Program-made: the position numbers and the translations under genes
Part shown: positions 39,188 through 48,021 of the stretch, in pieces
How the letters are laid out: every line of letters begins with the position of its first letter
Numbering within the stretch: the stretch's first letter is position 1
Assembly: GCA_034521445.1 (NCBI GenBank)
Contig: JAXHMM010000006.1
Span: forward strand, 186,001 to 250,000
Length of the DNA: 64,000 nt
DNA from: Balneolaceae bacterium
GTDB lineage: Bacteria > Bacteroidota > Rhodothermia > Balneolales > Balneolaceae
Reading direction: 5' to 3'
Notes under the pieces: model-generated
Told to the model about the DNA's origin: nothing
The model's database searches: none
What the model saw: the letters and a program-made list of their open reading frames with translations, nothing else

Positions 39188-39763
39188 ATGGCAGAAATCA
39201 TCCTCGGCATCGACCCGGGCTCCCGCAACACCGGGTTCTCCATTCTGACCCGGAAGGAGGGGGTGCTGGTGGCCATGCGATGCGACGTAATACGCCTGTC
39301 CCACCTGGACGACCACGCCGACCGTCTGCAGCTTATCTTCGAGCGGGTATCCGAGATTGTCCGTTCCTTTGAACCGGACGCCTGCGCTGTGGAGACCCCC
39401 GTTTACGGGGTGGACCCCCTCGCCATGCTGAAACTGGGACGAGCCCAGGCCGCCGCCATGCTGGCCATCACCAGCAACGGCCTGGCAGTGACCGAATACT
39501 ACCCCAAGGAAGTCAAGAAGTCCATCACAGGCAACGGCAACGCGGACAAAAAGCAGGTGGCGTACATGCTGCGGCAGACCGTCCGCCTTCCCGACGAAGA
39601 CCTTCCCGACGACGCCACAGACGCCCTTGCCGTGGCCTGGTGCCACCTGATGAAACAGTCCTCCGACGGACGCATGCAAGGAGGCTCCCGCCGCAAGCAA
39701 CAGAACCGCAGCGTTTCCAGCTGGGAGCAGTTCGTAAAAAAGAATCCCGACCGCGTCAAATAG
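39188..39763 (+). CDS. ruvC: Holliday junction resolvase RuvC
   Basis: RuvC cuts Holliday junctions symmetrically in homologous recombination. The RNase H-like acidic residues are visible: Asp in ILGIDPGSRNTGF, Glu in AVETPVYG and Asp pair in DDATDALAVAWCH. The C-terminal tail (GGSRRKQQNRSVSSWEQF) extends the protein to 191 residues. It starts 27 bases after a TTATATTG promoter-like element and lies seven bases before ruvA. ruvB is not in the window. Confidence 0.95.
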   Translation: MAEIILGIDPGSRNTGFSILTRKEGVLVAMRCDVIRLSHLDDHADRLQLIFERVSEIVRSFEPDACAVETPVYGVDPLAMLKLGRAQAAAMLAITSNGLAVTEYYPKEVKKSITGNGNADKKQVAYMLRQTVRLPDEDLPDDATDALAVAWCHLMKQSSDGRMQGGSRRKQQNRSVSSWEQFVKKNPDRVK

Positions 39764-39770
39764 ACCGCCC

Positions 39771-40370
39771 ATGATCGCATACCTTAAAGGTACAGTACAC
39801 TTGAAGGAGAGCAACCGGCTCATCCTGGACGTACGCAACGTGGGCTACGAGCTGGAAATTTCCAGCCAGACCCTGGAGAGCCTTCCTGAGGCTGGCGAGG
39901 TGGCCGACCTCCTTGTGCACACCCATGTAACCGACAACGATCTGCGCCTGTTTGGCTTCCATACGCAGGAAGAGAAGGACCTCTTCGAGCTGCTTGTCAC
40001 CGTGAAGGGTGTGGGGCCCAAGCTTGGACTCACCATCCTTTCCGGGCTGCCGGCCGACCGGATCACCTCCGCCATCGTCCAGCAGGACAAGGGCACCCTC
40101 TCCCAGATCAGCGGCATCGGCAAGAAAACCGCCGAGCGCATGATCCTGGAGCTGAAGGACAAAATCGCCGAGTTTGCCACCGATCCCCTCCCCGATGGAA
40201 GCGTCGCGCCGTCGGGTGGACTGCAGGAGGAGGCCGTCTCCGCCCTGGAATCGCTGGGTTTCAAGAAAAAGGATGCAGAAAAGGCGGTCGCGGCCGCCGC
40301 CAGGGACAACGGGGGCGCTGATGACGTAAAGGAACTGGTCAAAAGGGCCCTCGCACAGTCCAAGAGATAA
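39771..40370 (+). CDS. ruvA: Holliday junction branch migration protein RuvA
   Basis: RuvA binds the four-way junction and recruits the RuvB motor. The 199-residue protein has the N-terminal OB-fold (MIAYLKGTVHLKESNRLILD), two helix-hairpin-helix motifs (LLVTVKGVGPKLGLTILSG and ISGIGKKTAERMILELKDK) and a C-terminal RuvB-binding helical domain (AVSALESLGFKKKDAEKAV). It follows ruvC by seven bases and is cotranscribed with it. Confidence 0.96.
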   Translation: MIAYLKGTVHLKESNRLILDVRNVGYELEISSQTLESLPEAGEVADLLVHTHVTDNDLRLFGFHTQEEKDLFELLVTVKGVGPKLGLTILSGLPADRITSAIVQQDKGTLSQISGIGKKTAERMILELKDKIAEFATDPLPDGSVAPSGGLQEEAVSALESLGFKKKDAEKAVAAAARDNGGADDVKELVKRALAQSKR

Positions 40371-40474
40371 CAATTATTTAACGGCCTTCCGGTTTATATT
40401 GCCGCGCGGCCTTCGTACTATAAAGTCCCAGCATGTACGAATAGTATCTTTTTACCAACCAAGGCCCCGACTTC

Positions 40475-41155
40475 GTGTCTGACAAGAAAACCATCCTGGT
40501 CGTCGACGATGAGCAGGACCTGCTTGACCTTATAGAGTACAACCTGAAAAAAGAGGGCTTTGATGTCCTGAAAGCCGAAGACGGAGAGGAGGGCATCCAG
40601 GTGGCGCGCGAGCAGTCGCCCGACCTTGTGCTGCTGGACATCATGATGCCCAAGATGGACGGAATGGAAGTAGTTGAGGTGATGCGCGACGATGAGGACC
40701 TGAAGCGTATACCCATTATCTTCCTAACCGCCCGCGGCGATGAGAAGACGGAGGTAGAAGGTCTCAACAAGGGAGGGGACGACTACATTACCAAGCCCAT
40801 CAGCACCACCAAGCTCATTTCACGCATAAAAGCCGTCCTACGGCGCTTTGAAGAGACCGAAGAACCGACCAACAAGCTGGAAGTTCACGATATCGAAATT
40901 GACAAAGACCGCTACATTGTCACCAAGGGAGAGGAGGAATTTCAGCTTCCCCGCAAGGAGTTCGAACTTCTCTTCTTCCTGGCCAGCCGAAAGGGCAAGG
41001 TGATGGACCGCCAGACCCTGCTTAACCAGGTCTGGGGCGACAACATCTACGTGGTGGACCGTACGGTGGACGTGCACGTGCGTAAAATACGTGAGAAGCT
41101 GGGCGACCACTATATTGAAACCGTCAAAGGCGTAGGCTACCGTTTCAAGGAGTAA
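40475..41155 (+). CDS. OmpR/PhoB-type response regulator
   Basis: The 226-residue regulator has a receiver domain with acidic pair VVDDEQD, phosphoacceptor Asp in LVLLDIMMPKMDGME, Thr in IFLTARGD and Lys in YITKPIS, followed by a winged-helix domain (LPRKEFELLFFLASRKGKVM, YVVDRTVDVHVRKIREKLG, VKGVGYRFKE). It starts at GTG. Its stop codon overlaps the ATG of the next gene (TAATG), so it forms a two-component pair with the histidine kinase. A TTATATTG element lies 74 bases upstream. PhoB-like by architecture; phosphate genes are not adjacent. Confidence 0.93.
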   Translation: MSDKKTILVVDDEQDLLDLIEYNLKKEGFDVLKAEDGEEGIQVAREQSPDLVLLDIMMPKMDGMEVVEVMRDDEDLKRIPIIFLTARGDEKTEVEGLNKGGDDYITKPISTTKLISRIKAVLRRFEETEEPTNKLEVHDIEIDKDRYIVTKGEEEFQLPRKEFELLFFLASRKGKVMDRQTLLNQVWGDNIYVVDRTVDVHVRKIREKLGDHYIETVKGVGYRFKE

Positions 41156-42237
41156 TGAAAAAAAATCCCTTCCAGCGCAGTTCCCGGCTAGCCTTCCGCA
41201 GCGCCGGCTGGAGTTCCCTCGCCCTGGGCGCCGCGGCGGCTCTCGGACTCTACCTGGTGGACAGCTATTCCCCCGTCCAGGCACTGGGAGGGGGCCTAGC
41301 CTGCCTGCTGTTCGCTTTCGGAGTGATCTACCTTGTAATCTACTACGTGCAGTTCTCCAGACTGGAGATCCTCAATCGCATCTCACGCAACATCGCCCGC
41401 AAGCGCTTCGAGGAGTACGGCGACATGACTACAGAAGGCAGGGATGAACTGGACTACCTCATCAAGCAGTCGGTCCGCGCCAGCAAAACGGTTGAGCGGG
41501 AGATCCAGCGCCTGAACCGCATCGAAAACTACCGCAAGGAGTTTATTGGCGACATTTCTCACGAGCTGAAAACGCCCATATTCGCCATCCAGGGATTTAT
41601 CGAAACCCTACTGAACGGGGCCATCGACGACGACGAGGTGAACCGGCAGTTTCTCAAGAAAGCCATGCGCAACGTGAACCGACTCATCTATCTCACCAAA
41701 GACCTTATGGAGATCTCCAAGCTTGAGACAGGCGAACTCAAGTCGGAGGTACAGGATATTTATCTGCGAGATGTACTCATGGATGTGGTAGAAAGCCTGC
41801 AATACAAGGCACAAAAGGAGGGCGTGGAGATCTCGGTCGAGGAGATCGACAAAAACATTCTGGTGAGCGCCGACCGCAACCAGATCAAGCAGGTACTCAT
41901 CAACCTGATCGAAAACGCCATTAAATATAACAGGGAAGGAGGGGCCGTAACGGTCGGGGCCAAGCCTTGGTCGAAGAACGATAACCGCGTGCTGGTTTAT
42001 GTTGAGGATACCGGAATCGGTATCGAACAAAAGTTCATCAACCGCGTCACCGAACGCTTTTTCCGGGTGGACAAGTCCCGATCTCGAGAAAAGGGGGGGA
42101 CCGGACTTGGACTGGCCATCGTCAAGCACATTATGGAAGCCCATGGGGAAGAGTTTTTCATCGAAAGCACACCCAACGTTGGCTCCACCTTCAGCTTCAC
42201 CCTTACCCGCGTGGAGCGTACACAGGTAGCCGTATAG
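41155..42237 (+). CDS. PhoR-like sensor histidine kinase
   Basis: The 360-residue inner-membrane kinase has two N-terminal helices (about residues 17-36 and 43-63), a short HAMP-like linker and the HisKA domain with phosphoacceptor His in FIGDISHELKTPIFAIQGF. The ATPase domain is intact: N box NLIENAIKYN, G1 EDTGIGIE, F box ERFFRVDKSRS and G2 GGTGLGLAIVKHI. It almost lacks a periplasmic sensor loop, so the signal is likely sensed in the membrane or through partners. It is translationally coupled to the response regulator. Confidence 0.93.
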   Translation: MKKNPFQRSSRLAFRSAGWSSLALGAAAALGLYLVDSYSPVQALGGGLACLLFAFGVIYLVIYYVQFSRLEILNRISRNIARKRFEEYGDMTTEGRDELDYLIKQSVRASKTVEREIQRLNRIENYRKEFIGDISHELKTPIFAIQGFIETLLNGAIDDDEVNRQFLKKAMRNVNRLIYLTKDLMEISKLETGELKSEVQDIYLRDVLMDVVESLQYKAQKEGVEISVEEIDKNILVSADRNQIKQVLINLIENAIKYNREGGAVTVGAKPWSKNDNRVLVYVEDTGIGIEQKFINRVTERFFRVDKSRSREKGGTGLGLAIVKHIMEAHGEEFFIESTPNVGSTFSFTLTRVERTQVAV

Positions 42238-42286
42238 ACCGACGGGTACACGACTTTAAACCAAAATACAACGATCACACTTCTAC

Positions 42287-43381
42287 ATGTTACATGCCAT
42301 CATTATGGCCGGAGGATCCGGCACTCGATTCTGGCCCCGCAGCACGCGGGATCGTCCCAAGCAATTCTTAAGGCTATTCGGCGAGCGGACCATGCTGCAG
42401 AACACCATTGATCGGCTCGATCCCCTCATTCCATCCGGGCGCTGCTGGGTGGTCACAAACGAACGCTACCGCGAGCTGGCGACCAATCAGGTCCCTGATG
42501 TGCCCGGCGATCAGGTCGTGGGAGAGCCCGTGGCCCGGAACACCGCACCCTGCGTAGCCCTGGCCGCAGCCCTGCTCCTCGAAAAGGACCCCGAGGCTAC
42601 CATGGCCGTCCTGCCGGCGGACCACCTGATCGGCCGCCCAGGAGAGTTCCGCCACATACTGGAGACGGCACAGAAGAAGGTAACCGCTAATCCCGATACA
42701 CTGGTGACCGTCGGCATCCGGCCCGACAGGCCCGAAACCGGCTATGGCTATATCGAATTTCACGACAGGGCCTCCTCCCGCGAGAAGATCAGCGGCCAGA
42801 CGGTCTTCGAAGTGCTGCAGTTCCGGGAGAAACCCGATGAAGCTACTGCACGAGCCTTCCTCGCCTCAGGCAACTTCCTTTGGAACAGCGGCATGTTCGT
42901 ATGGAAAGCACGTACCATCCTGGAGGAGTTCCGCCGCCACATGCCACAGCTCGGAGCACTTCTGGGACCCCTGCAGTCGGCCCTGGCCGAAGGCCGCGCC
43001 GAGGAGGGCATTGCATCCTTCTACCAGGCCTGCCCTTCCGAATCGATCGACTACGGCATCATGGAGAAATCCGATTCGGTGCATGTGGTTCCCGGCGACT
43101 TCGACTGGAACGATGTGGGCAGCTGGCGGGCAGTCTACGACCTCCGCCCAAAGGACGGGGAGGGTAACGTGTTGCAGACCGAACACCATGCCCTGATCTC
43201 CTCCTCGGGAAACCTGATACAGAGCGAAAGCGGCAAGCTGGTAGCCCTGGTGGGCATGGAGAACACCGTGGTCGTGGAAACCGACCGGGCGCTGCTGGTC
43301 TGCAATCTCGACCGGGCGCAGAATGTCAAGCAGATCGTACAGCAGCTGGAAGAAGACGAAGAGACGAAGCAATTCCTTTAG
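42287..43381 (+). CDS. manC: Mannose-1-phosphate guanylyltransferase
   Basis: The enzyme makes GDP-mannose from mannose 1-phosphate and GTP for glycans and O-antigen. The nucleotidyltransferase signature is clear: IIMAGGSGTRFWPRSTRDRP followed by KQFL; also VLPADHLI, RPETGYGYIEF, FREKPDEATARAFL, FLWNSGMFVWK and WNDVGSWRA. At 364 residues it lacks the C-terminal phosphomannose isomerase domain of bifunctional ManC/AlgA. Its stop overlaps the MBL hydrolase stop by four bases. Confidence 0.94.
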   Translation: MLHAIIMAGGSGTRFWPRSTRDRPKQFLRLFGERTMLQNTIDRLDPLIPSGRCWVVTNERYRELATNQVPDVPGDQVVGEPVARNTAPCVALAAALLLEKDPEATMAVLPADHLIGRPGEFRHILETAQKKVTANPDTLVTVGIRPDRPETGYGYIEFHDRASSREKISGQTVFEVLQFREKPDEATARAFLASGNFLWNSGMFVWKARTILEEFRRHMPQLGALLGPLQSALAEGRAEEGIASFYQACPSESIDYGIMEKSDSVHVVPGDFDWNDVGSWRAVYDLRPKDGEGNVLQTEHHALISSSGNLIQSESGKLVALVGMENTVVVETDRALLVCNLDRAQNVKQIVQQLEEDEETKQFL

Positions 43382-44151
43382 ACCGGGTTCTCCGGGATTT
43401 CCAGGCGCAGCTGGTCGTAGGCCAGGCGCACGTGGTCCGGCAGCCGACGGTTGCTCTCCGCGTGATTGACCCGGCTGTTCATGTGGATGAGGTAGGTGCG
43501 CGGCACCTCCAGCTCATCCGCTATTTCCACCGCCTGGGGAATGGTCAGGTGGGTAGGGTGGTCCGGCTCCCATCGTAGTCCGCTTAGTACCATCACCCTG
43601 GACCCGCGAATACGCTGGCGGGTCCGCTCCGGAATCTCCTTCACATCGGTGAGATAGGAGAAGTCATTCAGGCGGTACCCCAGCACATCCACCGAACCGT
43701 GACGTGCCGGAAGAGGCGTAATACACAGGTCACGAAACTCAAAGGGGGCGTCTGCAAGGTGGATGTCGAGGGAGGTGGCGCCGGGATAGCGGTCGGGGCC
43801 AAACATGTAGTTAAATCGCGCATGGATGGCCTCACCGGCCTGGGCTGTAGCGTAAAGAGGAAGGGTCTGGTCCTGTCGGTAACAGTAAGGCCGCAGGTCG
43901 TCCAGGCCCGCAATGTGGTCCATATGCTCGTGGGTAATGAGTACCAGATCGATACGGCGCAGTCCGCTGCGGAGAGTTTGCAGGCGAAATTCGGGACTGG
44001 TATCGATGACCACCGAGCTCTCCCCGGTCTGCACCCAGACCGAACATCGCCAGCGGGTGTCCCTGGGATCCCCGGAGGAATCCCCTTCGACCGCTGCGCC
44101 GGCAACAGGGACGCCCATGGACGTTCCGGTTCCGAGAAAGGTAACAATCAT
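43378..44151 (-). CDS. MBL-fold metallo-hydrolase (PhnP-like)
   Basis: The 257-residue protein starts FLGTGTSMGVPV and has the metal motif THEHMDHIAGLDDL (HxHxDH), a further His in PARHGSVDVLGYRL and Asp in SYLTDVKEIPE, the pattern of RNase Z/PhnP-like phosphodiesterases widespread in Bacteroidota. The substrate is unknown; cyclic phosphate esters are a reasonable guess. It follows the small hypothetical gene with a four-base overlap, so the two are coupled. Confidence 0.9.
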   Translation of the reverse strand: MIVTFLGTGTSMGVPVAGAAVEGDSSGDPRDTRWRCSVWVQTGESSVVIDTSPEFRLQTLRSGLRRIDLVLITHEHMDHIAGLDDLRPYCYRQDQTLPLYATAQAGEAIHARFNYMFGPDRYPGATSLDIHLADAPFEFRDLCITPLPARHGSVDVLGYRLNDFSYLTDVKEIPERTRQRIRGSRVMVLSGLRWEPDHPTHLTIPQAVEIADELEVPRTYLIHMNSRVNHAESNRRLPDHVRLAYDQLRLEIPENPV

Positions 44152-44456
44152 CCGTCCAGCTCTATGTCCAACTCTTCGATTTCCGATTCTGCAAAGGTAT
44201 CAAAACGATCCCACAACTCTTCCAGCTCCTTGCGGACGGCCGGCTTGATGTAGGTGTCCTGCAGATCGCGGTCCTGCAACACACGAGCCATCAGTCCCAC
44301 CTGTTCTTGCGGTGGTTTGTTCTTGTTGACCACCACCAGCTTGTCACCCTCCATCACACAGTGATCTCCACGGAAGGTACCCCGCTCCCTGCGGATGGTA
44401 TAGCCAGCCTGTTCCACCAGGTTCTCCAGCTCCATTAGCAGCTTATCGGTTTTCAT
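44148..44456 (-). CDS. Conserved hypothetical cytosolic protein
   Basis: This 102-residue acidic protein has no motif I can name. It has an N-terminal helix (LLMELENLVEQAGYTIRRER), a beta hairpin (FRGDHCVMEGDKLVVVNKNK) and C-terminal acidic helices. The ATG of the MBL hydrolase overlaps its stop, so the pair is an operon and probably functionally linked. Confidence 0.72.
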   Translation of the reverse strand: MKTDKLLMELENLVEQAGYTIRRERGTFRGDHCVMEGDKLVVVNKNKPPQEQVGLMARVLQDRDLQDTYIKPAVRKELEELWDRFDTFAESEIEELDIELDG

Positions 44457-44465
44457 AACGCAGGA

Positions 44466-45239
44466 TCAGAAGGTGATACCCACCTTGGCAGTATGACCAG
44501 TAAGGTGGTAGTCATAAGTCTCACGATCAATATCATAAGTACGCAGCCTATAGTTGTAGCCGGCCGTGAGTCCAATACTCCCAAATACTTGCTCGCGCAT
44601 GATGTGCATTCCGAGCTGTAATTCTCGTACTACTCCCCCGAAAACTCCCCCCGTGGAAAAGGAAATTCCTGCATTGGGAATGGCGAATAATTCCACATCC
44701 ATCAATTCTCCGGGGCGCACAAGAAAATTAAGACCTCCCCCGAACAAGAGTGCCCCCTGTTGAAACTGAGAACCCGTATTCAGATCCGAGGGGTTCGTGA
44801 CCGTTATGATATCACTATGCAATTGAATCGGTACACGGACATCCATGAACGAATTAGTAATAATTGTAAATCGATACCTGCCCTTAATGCCGGCCTGGAA
44901 ATAGGTAGCGTTATCGAGTCCCGTTAACTTTCCACCGGTTCCCATGAATAGATTAATATTCGGCGTCTCAATTTCCAGCCTTAGCAAGGGTCCCGTAAAC
45001 TCGTAATTACCACCAAATGGTGCCGGATTGCCTTGGTAGATAAAATCGGCAAATTCTACCCCCACATAGACATGGCTTTGGGGAAAGGTGAAGCTTTGAT
45101 CCTCCCCTTGTACGGAGAACATCTGGGCTTCAGCCATCTGCGGCATTAGCATCAAGACTGACCAAACGACAGCGACGGCAAACAGGTGTCGGAAATATGG
45201 AAGGCGCCGGGAATGCTTCCTGGGAAAATTGCATTTCAT
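44466..45239 (-). CDS. Outer-membrane beta-barrel-like protein
   Basis: The 257-residue protein has a signal peptide (FAVAVVWSVLMLMPQMAEAQ) and alternates amphipathic strands through its length (HVYVGVEFADF, YFQAGIKGRYRFTI, GGLNFLVRPGELMDVEL, SIGLTAGYNYRLRTYD), ending in KVGITF, a typical terminal barrel strand with C-terminal aromatic residue. Function unknown. GC content is lower than in the flanking genes. It is divergent from glutathione peroxidase. Confidence 0.72.
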   Translation of the reverse strand: MKCNFPRKHSRRLPYFRHLFAVAVVWSVLMLMPQMAEAQMFSVQGEDQSFTFPQSHVYVGVEFADFIYQGNPAPFGGNYEFTGPLLRLEIETPNINLFMGTGGKLTGLDNATYFQAGIKGRYRFTIITNSFMDVRVPIQLHSDIITVTNPSDLNTGSQFQQGALLFGGGLNFLVRPGELMDVELFAIPNAGISFSTGGVFGGVVRELQLGMHIMREQVFGSIGLTAGYNYRLRTYDIDRETYDYHLTGHTAKVGITF

Positions 45240-45278
45240 GGGTACACCTTGTCACGTTAATCTGTTGGGATTTAATCT

Positions 45279-45836
45279 ATGAAAACTCTACTACTACTGA
45301 CAATGCTTTCTTTCATGGCCTTTGCCACCGCGGGGGACCGTACCTCCGCCGATTCGGTCTACCAGTTTGAGCTTGATAACATCGACGGTGAGTCCACCAG
45401 CCTTAGTACTTACGAAGGCAAGGTGCTTTTAATTATGAACACTGCCTCAGAGTGCGGATATACACCCCAATACGAGGGATTACAGGCCATTTACGAGAAA
45501 TACAACAACAGAGACTTTGAAGTGCTGGGCTTTCCGGCCAACAATTTCGGCGGCCAGGAGCCCGGATCGGACGAAGAGATCAAGCAGTTCTGCAATGTAA
45601 ACTACAGCGTCACCTTTCCCATGTTCTCCAAGATTTCGGTAAAGGGAGACGACCAGCATCCGCTGTTCCGTTTTCTGACCTCGGCCGATAATCCCGATTT
45701 CACGGGTGAAATAAATTGGAACTTTGAAAAATTCCTTATCGACAGGAACGGAAACCTGGTACATCGTTTCCGTAGCCCTGTTGAGCCCCAGAGCGAAGAA
45801 TTAACCGGGGCAATAGAATCGGCCCTGGACAGTTAA
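45279..45836 (+). CDS. Secreted glutathione peroxidase-like thiol peroxidase
   Basis: The 185-residue protein has an N-terminal signal peptide (MKTLLLLTMLSFMAFATAG) and the glutathione peroxidase fold: peroxidatic Cys in IMNTASECGYTPQYEGL, Gln in GFPANNFGGQEPGSDEE, Trp and Asn in INWNFEKFLIDRNG. A second Cys in IKQFCNVNYSVTFPMF is where thioredoxin-dependent members carry the resolving residue, so thioredoxin is the likely reductant. Periplasmic location is inferred. It ends in a terminator. Confidence 0.93.
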   Translation: MKTLLLLTMLSFMAFATAGDRTSADSVYQFELDNIDGESTSLSTYEGKVLLIMNTASECGYTPQYEGLQAIYEKYNNRDFEVLGFPANNFGGQEPGSDEEIKQFCNVNYSVTFPMFSKISVKGDDQHPLFRFLTSADNPDFTGEINWNFEKFLIDRNGNLVHRFRSPVEPQSEELTGAIESALDS

Positions 45837-45874
45837 GAATATATCCCTAACATACATCCCATCACCATCCCGAC

Positions 45875-45912
45875 AGAGGGCCGTAACTGATACTTACGGT
45901 CCTCTATTTTTT
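45875..45912 (+). terminator. Rho-independent terminator after glutathione peroxidase
   Basis: AGAGGGCCGTAA and TTACGGTCCTCT (one G:T pair) flank CTGATAC, followed by ATTTTTT. Confidence 0.88.
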
Positions 45913-45925
45913 GCAGCATAGAATG

Positions 45926-46318
45926 TCAGTTGAGCAGATGTGACACGAGCAAAAAGCGGGGAATGCGCGCCTTGAATCGACTGCCGTCTTCTCGCTCCAT
46001 TTCATAGTACCCGGACATTTCGCCCCGGTACGATTTCAGCACACAGAAGGAGTTGTAGGAGTGGCCCTCGCCCGGTGCGATCTGCGGTTGTTTGCCGATC
46101 ACACCCTCACCATCCACGTTATACCGGTCCCCGGAAGAGTCGTGGATCTCCCAGTGCCGATGTAGAAGTTGAACCGGCAGATCGCCCATATTGTGAACCG
46201 TCACAAAGTAGGCAAATACGTGTTGACGGGACAGGGGACTCGATTCGTCCTGCAGGTAGATGGGCTTGACCTCTACACTTATGTCATTGGATATCTCGGT
46301 ATAGGTCTGTTGATACAT
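45926..46318 (-). CDS. apaG: ApaG domain protein
   Basis: The 130-residue immunoglobulin-like ApaG domain has the family strands ISVEVKPIYLQDESSP, HVFAYFVTVHNMGDLPVQLL, HRHWEIHDSSGD, GEGVIGKQPQIAPGEGHSY and YRGEMSGYYEM. It is linked by genetics in other bacteria to Ap4A levels and divalent cation tolerance; the biochemical role is unsettled. The start is the ATG giving MYQQTYTEISND, matching other ApaG N termini; the frame is open further upstream. Confidence 0.92.
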   Translation of the reverse strand: MYQQTYTEISNDISVEVKPIYLQDESSPLSRQHVFAYFVTVHNMGDLPVQLLHRHWEIHDSSGDRYNVDGEGVIGKQPQIAPGEGHSYNSFCVLKSYRGEMSGYYEMEREDGSRFKARIPRFLLVSHLLN

Positions 46319-46401
46319 CACGCACCATAGATAAACAATTTCGGCCACGAAGTAAACGAGGCAATTCATTTCAGAGGATTCGAAAAAAGGGGGATTCCGG
46401 C

Positions 46402-46433
46402 TTGACATAGGCAAGCGGGGCACTGTATATTTG
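46402..46433 (+). promoter_or_regulatory. Promoter of tRNA-Asp
   Basis: TTGACA (46402-46407) is followed after 18 bases by TATATTTG (46426-46433), which fits both the general -10 box and the Bacteroidota TAnnTTTG consensus. The tRNA begins 41 bases after it. A GCTGC/GCAGC hairpin lies between. Confidence 0.7.
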
Positions 46434-46474
46434 GGGCTCTGCTGCTAGTGGCAGCAGCTTTGTCATTTTGAATC

Positions 46475-46549
46475 GGTCCGGTAGTTCAGCCTGGTTAGAA
46501 CGCCTGCCTGTCACGCAGGAGGTCGCGAGTTCGAATCTCGTCCGGATCG
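46475..46549 (+). tRNA. tRNA-Asp (GTC)
   Basis: A full cloverleaf can be drawn over 75 bases: acceptor GGTCCGG with CCGGATC (one G:T pair), D arm GTTC/GAAC, anticodon arm CCTGC-CTGTCAC-GCAGG with anticodon GTC at 46510-46512, T arm GCGAG-TTCGAAT-CTCGT and discriminator G. The 3' CCA is not encoded. Confidence 0.95.
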
Positions 46550-46559
46550 CTCTCCCCCG

Positions 46560-46609
46560 AACCCCTTGTGCGGCATGCTTATGCATGTTGCACAGGGGGT
46601 TATTTTTTT
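46560..46609. terminator. Terminator after tRNA-Asp, shared with convergent kinase gene
   Basis: ACCCCTTGTGC and GCACAGGGGGT form an 11-pair stem with a loop containing GCATGCTTATGCATG, followed by TATTTTTTT. It overlaps the stop of the kinase-like gene on the other strand. Confidence 0.85.
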
Positions 46610-48021
46610 AGGCCGAATTCCGGCCATTTCCGGTCCGCGCCACCCGTCCGCCGAATGTCCGGAAAGCGGATGGACAGGCGGTTGATACCTCTTTCCGATT
46701 CCTGCTCCACCTGGGCGTCCAGCTGGCGCAACAAGGCTTGAACTACCTCTTGCCGAAGAGTTTCGTTTTTCTCCTTGTCAAACATCACAGCTACCGTACC
46801 GCCCCTTTCGCTCATTTCCAGATTGAAGTTCTTCCCCTCCTTGGTGAGCTCAATTCGCAGACCGGCAGAGGCGCCTGACTGTTCCAGAATCAGGCCAGCC
46901 ACTTCGTTCACAAGTAGCACACAGGGGACGGCCAACTCCACATCCATATGCAGTCCCTTGGCCCGGCACTCCACCTCAGCCTGTCCGCTTCGGTCTCTCA
47001 CCTGGCTTAGGAAAACAACCAGGTTATCGAGATAGTCCTGCATGTCGACCCTATGCCGGGAGCCGGTATTCCGGAACAGGTCGTGGATCATGGCCAGGGA
47101 TTTGATACGCACTACCGTATCGGTAAGAGCCTGACGCACCGCCGAATCATCTGTCTCATACAGCTGCAGCTGAAGGAAGCCCGTGGCCAGGTTCAAGTTG
47201 TTCATCACCCGGTGGTTGGTTTTCATGAGCAGCGCCTTCTGCTCCTGTGCGCTGCCCTCGGCCAGCGAGCGGCTGCGTTCAATGGAAGTAACGTCGGTAT
47301 AAATTCGGTAGCATAGATTGGCCCCTTCCTGTCCTGTGACAGGTGCTTCATCTTCGAGTACCGCCAGGGGTGTGCCGTTCTTCGTCACCACCCCCGGCCG
47401 ATACCGAGTTGAGCCGGCTGTGCCGGCGCGCGAGGTAACTTCCTTGCCCGTATCCGGCGATTCGCCCTCCGGGGCCAGGAGCCGGTCAATATTTCTCCCA
47501 ATCAGCTCCTCCTCCCCGTATCCAAACATTTCCACAAATGTGGGGTTGACCTCCAGTATCCTGCCGCCGCGATCCATCAGTACCATTCCGGCTCCCGCAT
47601 TACGAAAAAGGGAGGAAAGGATGGCCTGCCGCGTATGAAGACGTTGCTCGGCACGCACGCGGTGTGTCACCGCGCTGCCGGCGATCAGCAGGAAGGGTTT
47701 CCCGTCTTGCCCGGTATGCGATTGTAGCTGCAGGCGGTACCATCGCTCACCTTCCTCGCTCGTGACCAGGCGAAGTGTGACCTCGGCTCCTCCCTCTTCC
47801 ATCGCCTTGGCGAACGTACGTTCCCATTTCTCCCGGTCACCTGGTGCACAGAGGGCGGCCAGGTCTTCGGGCGCCTCTCTTTTCTCGTAGCCCAGCACCG
47901 AATAAAATAAGTCGTTCACACGCATCAGTCTTCCATGAGCATCAGCCAGCAGGGCCAGACCCGGCATCATGTCAAAGAGTTTATCGGTGGCGAAGTACTC
48001 GCTGTAACCGGTCTCCATCAT
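46600..48021 (-). CDS. PAS-PAS-HisKA_2-like sensor protein with degenerate ATPase domain
   Basis: The 473-residue cytosolic protein has two PAS domains (about 13-120 and 135-245) and a HisKA_2-type region with phosphoacceptor candidate His270 in TNHRVMNNLNLATGFLQLQ. The ATPase part is eroded: the N box NELxxNALKH reads NEVAGLILEQ, the G1 DxGxG reads ERGGTVAVMF, and no G2 loop is visible. It may accept phosphate from a partner or act by protein contact rather than autophosphorylate. It overlaps the upstream, equally unusual kinase-like gene by four bases. No response regulator is adjacent. Confidence 0.8.
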   Translation of the reverse strand: MMETGYSEYFATDKLFDMMPGLALLADAHGRLMRVNDLFYSVLGYEKREAPEDLAALCAPGDREKWERTFAKAMEEGGAEVTLRLVTSEEGERWYRLQLQSHTGQDGKPFLLIAGSAVTHRVRAEQRLHTRQAILSSLFRNAGAGMVLMDRGGRILEVNPTFVEMFGYGEEELIGRNIDRLLAPEGESPDTGKEVTSRAGTAGSTRYRPGVVTKNGTPLAVLEDEAPVTGQEGANLCYRIYTDVTSIERSRSLAEGSAQEQKALLMKTNHRVMNNLNLATGFLQLQLYETDDSAVRQALTDTVVRIKSLAMIHDLFRNTGSRHRVDMQDYLDNLVVFLSQVRDRSGQAEVECRAKGLHMDVELAVPCVLLVNEVAGLILEQSGASAGLRIELTKEGKNFNLEMSERGGTVAVMFDKEKNETLRQEVVQALLRQLDAQVEQESERGINRLSIRFPDIRRTGGADRKWPEFGLKK